Of a DNA stretch of 64,000 nt, positions 18,644 through 28,677 are shown piece by piece. The stretch spans positions 1,372,578-1,436,577 of the forward strand of contig MJCC01000003.1 of the NCBI GenBank assembly GCA_001766655.1, given 5' to 3'. Below the pieces are notes generated by a model, which worked only from the letters and a program-made list of their open reading frames with translations, made no database searches and had not been told where the DNA came from. This DNA comes from Phytomonas francai. Taxonomy: Eukaryota > Euglenozoa > Kinetoplastea > Trypanosomatida > Trypanosomatidae. A program made the translations under genes and the position numbers. The number at the start of each line of letters is the position of its first letter. Position 1 is the first letter of the stretch.

Positions 18644-19201
18644 ATGCTCTCTCTTACTACTTCGCTTTTCCGTAAGTCGATCCAGTCCTACCCGGTTCCG
18701 CCCAAGACGCGGCTGTACGGCCGGCGCTGGAGCACCTCCCGCACGAACCCCTACGGCCGCGTCTACTGGCGTACCTTGATGAATGAAGACCACGCCCGGC
18801 CCTCCTTTTGGGTCTCCGACTTCCGCCACCGCCACCTCGCGCGGACGGGGACGGACTACCAGGGCAAGGTCCCCGCCTCGCCCGCCCCGGGCACCTACCA
18901 GGGCTTCACCGACGTGCACAAGATCCTCGCGAACCACCCAAAGCCGCAGCGCGCGTCCCGGCACCTCCCCGTGATGGCCATGACCCCCCGCGTCGTCTAC
19001 GAGCACGCCCAGGAGAAGCGAATCGACTTTGCGAAGCGCATGCGCCGCGATCGCGCGCGCGCGGAGAAGCTCAAGCAGGTCGAGTTCTGGGAGTGGTATA
19101 TGAAGCTCCAGCGCGTGCGCGGACGATGGTGCCGCGAGCAAGGGGTGTCGAGTCGGGGGGTGTACGGCCCCGCGGTGGATGCGGCTGAGTTGTGGGGGTG
19201 A
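18644..19201 (+). CDS. Basic hypothetical protein, 185 residues, possibly mitochondrial
   Basis: The start chosen is the ATG at 18644, after a probable splice acceptor. The N-terminus (MLSLTTSLFRKSIQSYPV) is a good mitochondrial presequence candidate. The body is very basic and Trp/Tyr-rich (RLYGRRWSTSRTNPYGRVYW), ending in a helical Arg/Lys-rich part (KRMRRDRARAEKLKQVEFWEWYMKLQRVRGRW). Small basic mitochondrial proteins like this are often kinetoplastid-specific mitoribosomal subunits, which is my best guess but is unproven. The coding part is markedly GC-rich against AT-rich flanks. Ends in TGA. Confidence 0.65.
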   Translation: MLSLTTSLFRKSIQSYPVPPKTRLYGRRWSTSRTNPYGRVYWRTLMNEDHARPSFWVSDFRHRHLARTGTDYQGKVPASPAPGTYQGFTDVHKILANHPKPQRASRHLPVMAMTPRVVYEHAQEKRIDFAKRMRRDRARAEKLKQVEFWEWYMKLQRVRGRWCREQGVSSRGVYGPAVDAAELWG

Positions 19202-19537
19202 GCGCAGTGGGCTCGGGCGCTTCATCCATTTTCTATCGCGCCTCGAGAGGGCATCCTGCGTCGCGAGGGATCTTGCACCCTTGTTTTTTTTTTTAGACCT
19301 GTCGTTTTTGTCGTTGTTAGTGTGCACTATGCGTATAAATATGTCTGGCAGAGTAATGTTCGGCCGAACGGTCTCTTTAACTAAGTGTATGATCGAATCC
19401 ACCAATCAAACGCCATTTTTTTTAAAATTCACTTCATCTTTACTACAAAAGTTACGAGGTCCATTAAATTAAGTAGAAAAAAATTCAAGGCCACATAAAA
19501 TAAAGAAAAGACTAGCAACTCTTAGCAGGCGTTAAAA
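19202..19537. other. Intergenic
   Basis: GC-rich at its left end, AT-rich towards the next start. T-runs near 19283-19293 could act in splicing. No gene seen. Confidence 0.45.
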
Positions 19538-21166
19538 ATGGCAAAAAAGGAAAGAAAAGAGAAGCGTTCACGCGATAAAACTAGGAACATGGTTGAGGAT
19601 CTTGATCTGGAAGTCAGTGATGTTGAGAGCATAGATCAGTACAATGATGAGGACATTGTGCACAATAGGGCGAGGAAAAAAACATCGTCTCGAAATGGTA
19701 ACGAGGAAGATATCACCCACACTGTGATGCCCTCAGATGCACACCGCTTGGAGGGGTTAGGTGATGATGAGCATGGCGGCTATCTCGAAGAGGAAGAGCT
19801 GGCAAGGGCAACAGAGAGAATCATGCGCAAAAAGGCTGCCGAAGAAGACTTTTCAATATCTGGTCTTTCTCTGTCCTCAACGACAAAGGCTGCAAGTCGG
19901 AACAAGAAATCTGCAGCAAAAAATGATGTACTCGATGTGGTACCGGCGGTTGAAGCGGTGGAGCGTGATTTTGCTTCGCTTAATACTAGTGAGCGCTTGA
20001 AAATTCTAAAAAAAGAGTCCCCAGAGTTGCTCAAGATGCTCGACGATCTGAAAAAATACCTCTCAGAGGTAAAAGAGCTCACCAAACCACTGCATGAGTT
20101 GTTATATGAACGAAAGGTTTCTGAAAGCGATAAAGATTTCGTTACCTTTCTCGAGACCAAAGTTCAACTAATGCTGAGTTATTGCATGCACGTCACCTTT
20201 TATTTGCTCCTTAAATCGGAAGGCAAGAAGGTAGCTGGCCATCCAGTGATCGACAACTTGGTAGAAATTCGAGTCTACTTGGAGAAGATGTGGCCCATGG
20301 AAGAGAAGCTACAGTACTCGCTGAATCGGTTGCTCAGCGGGAAGACCGCGCCCGCAGCTCACGTGGAGGAACTCCGACCGCTACCGGCGAGTGATAGTGG
20401 CGTCTACGAACCTGCACGTGGCGCGAGGGATACGGAGGCTCGCGAACATCGACGCTACCTAAGAAACGTTAAGGAGGCCGATGATCTAGAAAAAGAGGAG
20501 TTAGCCGCGATGACACGCGTTCGCACCAAGAAGGCGACGTTCTTGAACAATCTGCAGCCTAGTTCCAAGGTGGCCCCTCTTACATACCAGGAGGAGGAAG
20601 ATCAATATTTTACAAAGCTGCACGGCAGTCTCCACGACGAGGATGACGAGGACACCGGCCTGTCGCTCATGGATGCACTCCGTAAGCACCAACAGTCTGC
20701 TAAGGCAACAGGGGTCGCGACCAGAGCCCCGAACGAACAAGAAAACGAGAATTTCATGGACGAGGAGGAAGGGCATTCGGACGAGGAGGACATGCTTGGG
20801 CTTGATGGTGAGTCCGATGAAATGCAAGAGGAGCACAATGTATCGCAGGACGGTGCGGAATATGAAGCCCTCTTTGAGGATGAAAGGGAGCGGGAGCGCG
20901 CGGCGTCCGCGGTAGCACCTCGCGAGAAGCTCCACGCTGAAGAGTTGGACCGCCGGAAAGCAGGCAAGAGGATCGAGTCCCACCGCGGGCTCACCAAGGC
21001 ACGCCCGAAGGATCGCAAGACTCCGAGGGTGGCGCAGCGCCGCAAGTATGAGCGTGGGCTGCGTGTCCAGAAGGCTCAGGCCCCGACCTACCAGCCAGAG
21101 CCAGAGAAAGGCTTTATTGGGGTGCGCTCGATCAAACCTGGGGTGGTTCGTGGGCGTAAACTGTAG
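19538..21166 (+). CDS. UTP3: Sas10/Utp3 small-subunit processome protein
   Basis: The 542-residue protein starts with a basic nuclear segment (MAKKERKEKRSRDKTR) and an acidic linker. A Sas10/Utp3/C1D domain follows at about 135-270 (LLKMLDDLKKYLSEVKELTKPLHELL; LLLKSEGKKVAGHPVIDNLVEIR), whose spacing is diagnostic. After more acidic low-complexity sequence comes the C-terminal Sas10 motif at about 465-542 (KRIESHRGLTKARPKDRKTPR and GFIGVRSIKPGVVRGRKL). Sas10/Utp3 belongs to the U3 snoRNP-containing processome that makes 18S rRNA in the nucleolus. Length fits the family (about 450-650 residues). Confidence 0.9.
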   Translation: MAKKERKEKRSRDKTRNMVEDLDLEVSDVESIDQYNDEDIVHNRARKKTSSRNGNEEDITHTVMPSDAHRLEGLGDDEHGGYLEEEELARATERIMRKKAAEEDFSISGLSLSSTTKAASRNKKSAAKNDVLDVVPAVEAVERDFASLNTSERLKILKKESPELLKMLDDLKKYLSEVKELTKPLHELLYERKVSESDKDFVTFLETKVQLMLSYCMHVTFYLLLKSEGKKVAGHPVIDNLVEIRVYLEKMWPMEEKLQYSLNRLLSGKTAPAAHVEELRPLPASDSGVYEPARGARDTEAREHRRYLRNVKEADDLEKEELAAMTRVRTKKATFLNNLQPSSKVAPLTYQEEEDQYFTKLHGSLHDEDDEDTGLSLMDALRKHQQSAKATGVATRAPNEQENENFMDEEEGHSDEEDMLGLDGESDEMQEEHNVSQDGAEYEALFEDERERERAASAVAPREKLHAEELDRRKAGKRIESHRGLTKARPKDRKTPRVAQRRKYERGLRVQKAQAPTYQPEPEKGFIGVRSIKPGVVRGRKL

Positions 21167-21691
21167 TAGGGGAAGAATTAGGGAGTGGTTTTTTTTTCCC
21201 ATCCTGCTCAACGCGCTGGTGTTTCTTCTTTCTTTTACTTCCCTTTTGAGGAGGGGTCATACATTTTCTGGGGCTTTGTGTTTTGAATTTAAGCTAACAG
21301 TAAATAATTTATATAAGTCCTTTAACATTGCGTTGAGCGCTAATATAAGATGAGGACTATCTAATCGGATAAAATTGGCTTACAGTAAATGAAGGGTTCC
21401 TTTTCTTAAATAAGCTATTTAAAAGCTTATAAAGCGACGGGGAGAGGGGTTTGTTGAACAACTATCATATGATATTCAACAAATTCTATGATCATTTTAC
21501 TCTTATTACTCTTTTTTTTTTAAATCTCCCACACATGTTGCTTCAAAGCTGGCTGATTCCTCTGTTTTTGTGAAGGTCTGCCCCAAAGTGCCTTAGAGCG
21601 GACTGAGTAGACTTGCAGAGCACTAATTATTTAAGAGACATCACCAATACATACAATTATATAGATACATTTATTTACTATCAACGGAAGT
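21167..21691. other. Intergenic, AT-rich
   Basis: No gene seen. A T-rich tract at about 21496-21530 is a candidate pyrimidine tract for the VMP1 gene. Confidence 0.5.
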
Positions 21692-23506
21692 ATGCCTCGT
21701 CTGCGTGAATGCGAGAATATGACCGTTCGTGTCGCCGACATTCTTAGTAAGGAGCGCGGTCGCATGTCTCTCTATCGACACCCTGTTCGTGTCCTCTACC
21801 TTTTTATGTGCTACATCAGCACCTGGGTGGGGCAAACTTTAACCTACCTCTTGTGGAACCCAATGGTGTACTGCATTTTTATTCCCCTTGTTACATGTTT
21901 CTTGGCCTTCTCCATGTATGGGTGCCCCTCCACAACGTCGTATATCTTCACGGTTCTAGATACCGAACACCATGGGAGAATAACGGGTGAGGACCTAGAA
22001 AGGTACTATTCAGGTACCTTGGGCTGGAGCTCCGGTGCAGGTCACGAAGCAGCTTCCACTTTTCCGGAAGGCGCAGGGGCTCTTACTGCTTCACAGTTCG
22101 AAAGTTGGTGGCACCACACAAAGGATTTATACCGACAGGACGCGTATTTCAGTCACGGAAGGTGGCGTGAGGCGGAGTACTACTTGGCCGATGTTATTTA
22201 CTGGGTGGTTCTCGGAATTTTATCCTCGGCAGGGTTTGGCACCGGTATACATTCGGGACTTTTATTTCTATTTCCACACATCTATCTCACTTGTAGGGCA
22301 ACGACTACCTGTGGGAATACCAATTTTTGGAATTATCCGGTAAACCCACTTTATGGACCCCGTGAGCGGGTATTCATGTGCATTTCTCCGGTTATGAAAA
22401 GCACAGAGGGATTATCGACATCAATACTGGACTGTGTGCTCAAGGTGCTTCCGGCCTGCATCGCGTGGGGGTTCGGTACGGCTCTCGGCGAGTTGCCTCC
22501 CTATGTTCTAAGCTACGCCGCCGCAAAACAAGGAAGTAAACACGAACACGAGCAGGCCTCATCGTACAATGTACTTAACTACATGAAGGAGTGGACCTTC
22601 CGTAATATCGAGCGGTATGGTTTCTTTGCAGTGCTTTTACTGGCCGCGTGGCCAAACATGGCGTTCGACCTGTGCGGTATGGCTTGCGGGCAATTCTTAA
22701 TGCCCTTTTGGACATTCTTCATCGCCACGGTGATTGGGAAAGCTGTGATTAAAGTAACCCTTCAGTCAGTATTTTTTGTAACACTTTTTTCCGGTAATAA
22801 CGTAGAGAATTTCCTTGTTTGGGCAGGTGACTTAATGTCAGGCATCTTACCTGCAAGGATTCATGTGAAAGGGGTGGTAGATAAGGCCGTTGGCGCTATC
22901 GTGAAAGCTCGCGAAGGCATTGCAAACAGGGCCAAGGGTCACCTGACCTTAGAGGATGATACAATTACTAAAGAAGAATCACCCATCGTTTTGTTTTTTA
23001 ACCTGCTGGTCATTTTGGCTGTGGCGTTATTTGCGAAGTCGATTGTCGAATCGTTCGCGATTTCGGTACAGGAAAAGGAGGATGAAAAGTTGTTGGTGAC
23101 GATCGGGGGTCAACTAGAAGAAGAAATTTCCACATGGGGAACCTCAAGTTTGAGTGACGACGAACTACTGCGCCTTCTGTACGACATCAAAAAGCGAGCA
23201 CACTACGGTGTTCCTAAGTCTAACCGAAAGAATTTAAGGACTCGCAAAGTGAAACATCCATGGCTGTTTAGAGCTCTTTTTCCAACTTTCAACGCATCAC
23301 TATGCATTGAAACTTGCATCTCCGTGTTGATTATTGTTTGGGGCTGTATATCCGGAAATTCACTCGCACCTGCGTTGGGAGCCTCCCTGCTGTTCCACAC
23401 GCTACTATGGCATAAATTTTATACCAACCACGCCGGCAGATGGGTTGTTTACGTTACCCGCATGTTGATGCTTATCGCAGCACTATACACATATGCTTTT
23501 GTGTGA
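21692..23506 (+). CDS. VMP1: VMP1-like ER membrane protein with an EF-hand-like insert
   Basis: The 604-residue multi-spanning protein carries the VMP1/DedA signature. GFGTGIHSGLLFLFPHI lies at 181-197, followed by an ALGELPPYVLSYAA segment. A block with PNMAFDLCGMACGQFLMPFWTFF and VIGKAVIKVTLQSVF comes next. These match VMP1, an ER scramblase needed for autophagosome formation and ER contact sites. Two hydrophobic segments (33-76) precede the core, and further ones lie at the C-terminus (543-604). Between them, residues 86-150 contain an EF-hand-like loop (D90 to D101, DTEHHGRITGED) and a weaker second unit (about 124-138). I know of no such insert in animal VMP1, so it may be lineage-specific. 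ATG at 21692; a few codons later there are further Met candidates. Confidence 0.85.
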   Translation: MPRLRECENMTVRVADILSKERGRMSLYRHPVRVLYLFMCYISTWVGQTLTYLLWNPMVYCIFIPLVTCFLAFSMYGCPSTTSYIFTVLDTEHHGRITGEDLERYYSGTLGWSSGAGHEAASTFPEGAGALTASQFESWWHHTKDLYRQDAYFSHGRWREAEYYLADVIYWVVLGILSSAGFGTGIHSGLLFLFPHIYLTCRATTTCGNTNFWNYPVNPLYGPRERVFMCISPVMKSTEGLSTSILDCVLKVLPACIAWGFGTALGELPPYVLSYAAAKQGSKHEHEQASSYNVLNYMKEWTFRNIERYGFFAVLLLAAWPNMAFDLCGMACGQFLMPFWTFFIATVIGKAVIKVTLQSVFFVTLFSGNNVENFLVWAGDLMSGILPARIHVKGVVDKAVGAIVKAREGIANRAKGHLTLEDDTITKEESPIVLFFNLLVILAVALFAKSIVESFAISVQEKEDEKLLVTIGGQLEEEISTWGTSSLSDDELLRLLYDIKKRAHYGVPKSNRKNLRTRKVKHPWLFRALFPTFNASLCIETCISVLIIVWGCISGNSLAPALGASLLFHTLLWHKFYTNHAGRWVVYVTRMLMLIAALYTYAFV

Positions 23507-23830
23507 GCATTTTCTGCTTTATATTTTATAAAATCATTGTAATTGTATAGTTCCATATCTAATGTCGCTTTAATTGTAAAAGCGTAATGCGCATTCTTTT
23601 TTTGTGTATAACCAAAAAATGTGTACACTGAACGTGTTTAACTACTTGTCTGATTCAGAAAAGTAGGTTGCTGTTTATTGTATTGATTTCGTCGATATTG
23701 AATGTAGACTACTTTCAATGTGTTTTTGTCTAGTTAAGAGGCTGCATCACGACAAAGTTGCTATTTTTTATCTTGAATCCATTTGAGCAATAGCAGAAAG
23801 AACGAAATAGTCTCAAAAAAAAGTCAAAGA
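23507..23830. other. Intergenic, AT-rich
   Basis: No gene seen. An open frame continues upstream of the next ATG only as far as a TTG at 23783, which I do not take as a start. Confidence 0.45.
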
Positions 23831-24499
23831 ATGGATTGCCAATCCCTACTTGACAGCCTAGCAAAGGAGCGGGATCTTTCGCTTACTCCTCTCGCTCGCA
23901 TGGGTAAGTATCCATCTTCGCGTAAAATAGTCTGCTGCGGTGGACTTGTAGTACGCGTCGAATCCGAAAGCTCGGCAGACTCCACGGTCTGCCTCCAAGA
24001 TGGAAGTGGGCTCTGCTTCTGCGCAATTCACGGCGATATAACAAACCACTACCCTGACGTGCTCTCGTTAGGGGCCGTGCTACTCTTTCACGATATCACG
24101 CTATTGGTGACGGGCGAGAAAATGCCACCATTGCTGATCGCGTGTTTAGAAAACCTCGTAGGTCTGATGCTTCCAGACGCCCCTGAGCAGTTCCCAGAAC
24201 CGCCCAAAGCTATGGAGCATCCCACAGATCTAGATGACGTAAACGCTACTCCTCGAGATCAAATGTGTGAGGCCGAAGATGCTGTCTTGCAGGATTCCGA
24301 GATGCGCAAGGCGCGTGCAAACGCTCTCTCACCTGCTATCAGCTCTCCTTTAGAGAGGAACAAAACAGCTCAGCATCAGGAACCTGTACGTCCAAATCCT
24401 AATGATCGATCTAGGCAGATGAGTTTATTCGATGGGCATCAACCTGCTGTGGATATTGATGATGATGAGAACTGCTTGGAGCTTGTTGATGACTTGTAG
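23831..24499 (+). CDS. OB-fold protein resembling HROB (MCM8-9 loader)
   Basis: From the ATG at 23831 the product has 222 residues. Residues ~30-118 read as an OB-fold: SSRKIVCCGGLVVRVES, TVCLQDGSGLCFCAIHGD, LSLGAVLLFHDITLLV, LLIACLENLVGLM. The order (strand, D-x-(S/T)-G turn, cis-acting H, a GAVLL(F/L)xxV strand) resembles the C-terminal OB-fold of HROB/C17orf53, which recruits the MCM8-MCM9 helicase in homologous recombination. The C-terminal half is acidic and disordered, with a QMSLFDG segment near 203 that could be a short binding motif. The family call is by eye and tentative. Another OB-fold protein is possible. Confidence 0.5.
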   Translation: MDCQSLLDSLAKERDLSLTPLARMGKYPSSRKIVCCGGLVVRVESESSADSTVCLQDGSGLCFCAIHGDITNHYPDVLSLGAVLLFHDITLLVTGEKMPPLLIACLENLVGLMLPDAPEQFPEPPKAMEHPTDLDDVNATPRDQMCEAEDAVLQDSEMRKARANALSPAISSPLERNKTAQHQEPVRPNPNDRSRQMSLFDGHQPAVDIDDDENCLELVDDL

Positions 24500-25017
24500 G
24501 CTGAAAAGGCAGATAAAAAGCTTCTTTTCGTCAAGAATTATACACTGCTATGACGATAGGTGATTCGAATAAAATTGTTTCGCATATATCGTCAATTTTT
24601 TTTTTGTGAGGTAGACACAGTCATTACACAGTATGCCAGAACCTTTTTTACATCCGAGTGGTGGGGTCATGATAATGGACTTAGTTTTCTGCTATATGTG
24701 CGCCTCCAGCTTCTTGTATTCAAATTTTAGTCTTATTATAATTTTAACGGTTCTTTTTTTTTTAAATAAAAATGAGAACCTCAATTTACTCTTTTTCCAG
24801 GCTGTTAGTGATTAAATTTTATAAAGGATTTTTTTATGTGTCTTAACAAAAATAGAAAAGTAAAAATATTTCCATCTACAACAAAGTAAAATACGACTAG
24901 AGAATTTCTGTTCTCATATTATAGACTCGATCATTTTCACAGATTTTATTACACGTGGAAATTTTGTTGGAGAGGAGATTATACATATTTATAGCCTGTT
25001 GTTTATCGGTATAGTTC
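24500..25017. other. Intergenic, AT-rich
   Basis: T-rich runs at about 24595-24606 and 24745-24762. No gene seen. The composition changes abruptly to GC-rich at the next start. Confidence 0.5.
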
Positions 25018-26286
25018 ATGCGGTCCTCATCGCCGAATCCCCCCGCGACGAAGCGAAATCGTCCCGAGCGAGGTCGCGCCGATATCTCGCCCTCCGCGAT
25101 GGCATCCGTGGAGGCCGCGCACGTCAACGACGACCCCGTCGACCACACCGCGGCCGCCGATCGCCTGATCGTCATGAACGTTGGCGGGACGGTCGTGACG
25201 ACGTTGGAGTCGACCCTCCGCGTCTGCTCCTCCCACTTTACGAAATGGCTGGATAATGACTTCCGCGGCTTCCCGCGCGATAAACAGGGCCGTCCGTTTC
25301 TCGACCGCGACGTGAACAACCTTCGACACATCTTCAACTACATGCGAGGCTACGGGCTACCCTCCAAGGCCGATGATGTCGTGCTGTTAGCCGAGGACGC
25401 CGTCTTCTTTGATATCCCGGCGTTAAAAGAGGAGATTGGGCTGAAGAGCGCGCCCGTTTGGCGTTTTACCCCCGGGCCCGGCGTGAACGACGACGGGACG
25501 CAGTTCTCGACGGCGGATATCTTAGGGCTTTGCGGGATGCTCCCCTTAACCCCTCGCCATACCCATATCGTGGGGTTTCGTATCGAGAAGTGCGAACTCA
25601 TCTCGATCGGGCTCATCGCGCTCGAGGATGTCCGGATGGATCAGCAGCTCTTCCGCCAGCGGCACTCCGTTTCGTACTCGAGCACGGGCGAGGTGGTGCG
25701 CTTCTGGGCCGAGGAGCCGCTCTACGACTCCGGGACCCCCTTCAAGGCGTCAGACTTCCTGACCGTCCAGGTCCAGCTTCTCCACCCGCCATGTCCGAAT
25801 CGCGCGCTGCCATTGCCCCTCCGAACGGCCCCGACCCACGCGTCCTTTCTCGACATCCCGAACAGCTCGCTGAGCGCGACCACCGTCCTCGAGCGGGGCT
25901 CGCGCGCCGACGACGACGAGGCCGTTTTTCTCCCCGAGCATCGCCTCCATCTCGCGCGAACCGACGCGCCCTCGACCGAGGACGTGGAGGCTTACCTCGC
26001 GCAGGGCGCCCCGGCAGACCCGCCCGAACCCCCCGCCAACGAACTCATCGGCGCCGTCATCACGTTTAAAATACGGAGCAAAGACACCTTCGAGGTCCGC
26101 TGGCCGGCCCCCGTCCCCCCCCTCCAATTCGCCGTCAGCATGCAGGGGAACTCGTCCGTCTCGATTGTGAGCTCGAGGACCTTCTCGAATAACGCGAAGG
26201 AGCTGGCGGAGTGCGAGGGCGTGCAGCCCGCCTCTTCACACGTCGAGCTTGATGCGCATACCCTTCTCGCCGGGGGAACTGCTTAG
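25018..26286 (+). CDS. BTB/POZ (potassium-channel T1-type, KCTD-like) domain protein
   Basis: The 422-residue protein has an N-terminal disordered Arg/Pro/Ser segment and a BTB domain of the T1/KCTD type at about 50-142. Its hallmarks are IVMNVGGTVVTTLESTL, the FxRD-like turn PFLDRDVNNLRHIFNYMR, and LLAEDAVFFDIPALKEEI. KCTD proteins are often adaptors for cullin-3 ubiquitin ligases or oligomerisation platforms, and no channel transmembrane segments are present. The remaining ~280 residues fit no domain I recognise. The gene is GC-rich throughout, unlike its neighbours. ATG at 25018 is used; an in-frame Met at residue 28 is an alternative start. Confidence 0.82.
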   Translation: MRSSSPNPPATKRNRPERGRADISPSAMASVEAAHVNDDPVDHTAAADRLIVMNVGGTVVTTLESTLRVCSSHFTKWLDNDFRGFPRDKQGRPFLDRDVNNLRHIFNYMRGYGLPSKADDVVLLAEDAVFFDIPALKEEIGLKSAPVWRFTPGPGVNDDGTQFSTADILGLCGMLPLTPRHTHIVGFRIEKCELISIGLIALEDVRMDQQLFRQRHSVSYSSTGEVVRFWAEEPLYDSGTPFKASDFLTVQVQLLHPPCPNRALPLPLRTAPTHASFLDIPNSSLSATTVLERGSRADDDEAVFLPEHRLHLARTDAPSTEDVEAYLAQGAPADPPEPPANELIGAVITFKIRSKDTFEVRWPAPVPPLQFAVSMQGNSSVSIVSSRTFSNNAKELAECEGVQPASSHVELDAHTLLAGGTA

Positions 26287-26814
26287 CTGCTTTGCATGGA
26301 AAGCTAAAGGAGAGCGGTGCATGGGTGCGGAGGTTAGCCACCAACGTTTTCAACAAAACAGAGGAATCGCTGCAATCGTAATCAATTGGCGCTCAAGAAG
26401 TTATGAAACCGAGTTTTACGATCTTCACATATTTCCCCTCCCCTCTTTTTCTTCCTCTTTCTCATTCTCGATGCGAATCTCATTTTGAACTGGAAAGTCA
26501 GACCATTTATTTGCTTCCTGTTATGCACTACATCCCATGTACTGTTCTCTCTTTAGTCGCTATATTAAGCTGTGAAGGGTTTTGTGCATGTGTGTGTGGG
26601 GGGGGGTTGGTGGGTATTTATCTTGTCCGTGCTTGTGATTTCCTTTAATTTCTTTAGGATCCTTTTTAGGTGTTGTCTTAGAAGTCAAGGTCTTTATTTT
26701 TGTCTATAACGTGTGTAAAAAAAAGTTATTTTATAATTTTGAAATCAATTGAATCGTTATTTTATTCCATACAAGTATAAATCGAAATATTTTTTTTTGG
26801 ATTTATACATTGTA
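26287..26814. other. Intergenic, AT-rich with G9 run
   Basis: A run of nine G lies at 26598-26606 after a TG repeat. A pyrimidine tract at about 26428-26470 is visible. An upstream TTG-initiated extension of the next gene (26749) is rejected in favour of its ATG at 26815. Confidence 0.5.
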
Positions 26815-27729
26815 ATGTCAGTGAACGTGGATTCGATCATCGAGAAACTCCTGGAGGTGCGGGGCACCAAACCTGGAAAGCAAGTTCAGCTAGACGAGAA
26901 CGATGTTAAGAATCTTGCCCTTAAAAGTCGTGAGATCCTCTTAGCACAGCCCCCCCTTCTTGAACTAGAGGCTCCTATAAAAATATGTGGAGATATTCAT
27001 GGGCAGTATTACGACCTCATCCGTCTTTTTGAGAGCGGCGGCTTTCCACCCACGGCGAATTATCTCTTCCTTGGCGACTACGTCGATCGAGGCAAGCAAG
27101 GCTTGGAGACCATTTGCCTAGTTCTGGCGTTTAAGGTTAAGTTTCCAGAGAACTTCTTCATCCTGCGTGGGAATCACGAATGCGCGAGTATCAATCGGAT
27201 TTACGGTTTCTTTGACGAGTGTAAGCGTCGTTATAACATCCGACTTTGGAAGGCCTTCACGGATACCTTCAACTGCCTGCCCGTGGCGTGCATTATTGAC
27301 GACAAAATCTTCTGCTGTCATGGTGGGCTCAGCCCAGAGCTGCAGACAATGGAGCAAATTAAAAAGATCTCGAGACCGTGCGATGTAGCCGATACCGGGC
27401 TCATCTGCGATTTACTCTGGTCCGATCCAGAGGAAGGCTTGAGCGGGTGGGGTGAAAATGATAGAGGCGTCTCGTTTACCTTTGGCCAAGATATAGTAGA
27501 AAAATTTTTAAGGCGGCATGACTTCGACCTGATCTGCCGTGCGCATCAGGTCGTGGAGGATGGGTATCAGTTTTTCGCGAAGCGCCAGCTTATTACCATT
27601 TTCTCCGCCCCCAATTACTGCAACGAGTTTGATAACAGCGGTGCAGTGATGTCCGTGGATAGTGAACTCATGTGCTCTTTCCAGATACTAAAGCCCGCTG
27701 TTAAAAAGCCTAAGTTTTATCAACATTAA
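26815..27729 (+). CDS. PP1: Serine/threonine protein phosphatase PP1 catalytic subunit
   Basis: The 304-residue protein from the ATG at 26815 is a full-length PP1. The metal-binding motifs are GDIHGQ (59-64), GDYVDRG (87-93) and GNHE (119-122). CCHGGLSP, a [10 protein letters not shown] box and [12 protein letters not shown] near the C-terminus follow. The EFDN rather than a calcineurin-type sequence, together with the length (PP1 is about 300-330), separates it from PP2A and PP2B. PP1 removes phosphate from Ser/Thr in many nuclear and flagellar processes, guided by regulatory subunits. The conserved RVxF-binding groove could not be checked by eye. Ends in TAA. No upstream AG lies between the T run at about 26790 and the ATG. 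Confidence 0.95.
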   Translation: MSVNVDSIIEKLLEVRGTKPGKQVQLDENDVKNLALKSREILLAQPPLLELEAPIKICGDIHGQYYDLIRLFESGGFPPTANYLFLGDYVDRGKQGLETICLVLAFKVKFPENFFILRGNHECASINRIYGFFDECKRRYNIRLWKAFTDTFNCLPVACIIDDKIFCCHGGLSPELQTMEQIKKISRPCDVADTGLICDLLWSDPEEGLSGWGENDRGVSFTFGQDIVEKFLRRHDFDLICRAHQVVEDGYQFFAKRQLITIFSAPNYCNEFDNSGAVMSVDSELMCSFQILKPAVKKPKFYQH

Positions 27730-28677
27730 TTCGCTAATTTAATGCAGGTAGTTGTAGCTATAAATACTGATCTTGGTGTTTTCTTTTTCTGGGCAATTAT
27801 GCAATTTATCATCTGGATTAGCCTCAAGGTGGCTAAGGTGCTGTTTAGAGTATGTGGTAGAAGCCAAGTTGGGTGATGTTTCTTTTTTCTTTCAAATACG
27901 TCGGCCACCTGATTTGTAGCGAATATTTCCTTCCATCGAAGAGGAATGAAGTGGGAAGGGGGAGGGGGAAGGGGGGAGGTGTTGTATGATTAGATCAGTG
28001 TTTACACGGGGTGGTGGAGACTTTGTTGATGGACCTATTCGTTCCATTTACTTTCTCCAATCGCTTTCTTGTTTCTATGTAGTCTTATTGAAGCGCCTTT
28101 CCCTTTCCCAGATCATTGTACCCTAGTGAACCCTATTTTTGGCGCATTGTGGATCATTTAGTCTTTTATGATCTAAGAATTTGATTAAGATAACTTTGCG
28201 AACGCGCACATGTGCATAGCGAAGACTAGTATTCTGGTAGATTCAATTAGCTCTGTTTCTTTCTGATGAGAAAGCATAAAGTACTAAAGAGAGCGAATGA
28301 ATTCCGATACGTGCTCAGTATATGGTTATACATACATACATACATACATATCTATATCTATATCCATATATGTATGTATGTGTATATCCAACTAGCAGTA
28401 TTAATTCGGATATATATGTTTATTGTGTCTTCAATTTACTTTTTTTTTGATGTTTGGCTATTTTTTCTCTCATTAATATATACACTGAATATACGTTTAA
28501 ATGGCATTATGGAAATGGGGTTTCTATTTGCCTTACTATACTCTCTCTTTTCCTTTTTGTTGTTGTTTATGTCTGTGTATTTTGTATGCATGTGTTTGGG
28601 TACATCGTTGTCAAAGTAACTTTTTTGCACTTTCCATACAACGAGGGAAAGTAGAAGTCTCTTGTGAAGCTCAGATA
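27730..28677. other. Intergenic with G-rich purine and CATA repeats
   Basis: A purine-rich G tract lies at about 27945-27982, and a CATA repeat followed by TA/CTA repeats spans about 28329-28385. A pyrimidine tract at about 28537-28565 precedes the ankyrin gene. An open frame through this tract (ATG at 28501) encodes only a Cys/Leu/Phe-rich run and is probably not translated. Confidence 0.55.
28329..28352. repeat. CATA microsatellite
   Basis: Tandem CATA units followed by TA/CTA repeats in the long spacer before the ankyrin gene. Confidence 0.75.

Noticed and set aside
28501..28677. Upstream in-frame ATG for the ankyrin protein
   Set aside because: It would add a Cys/Leu-rich run encoded by a pyrimidine tract that is more likely removed by trans-splicing.
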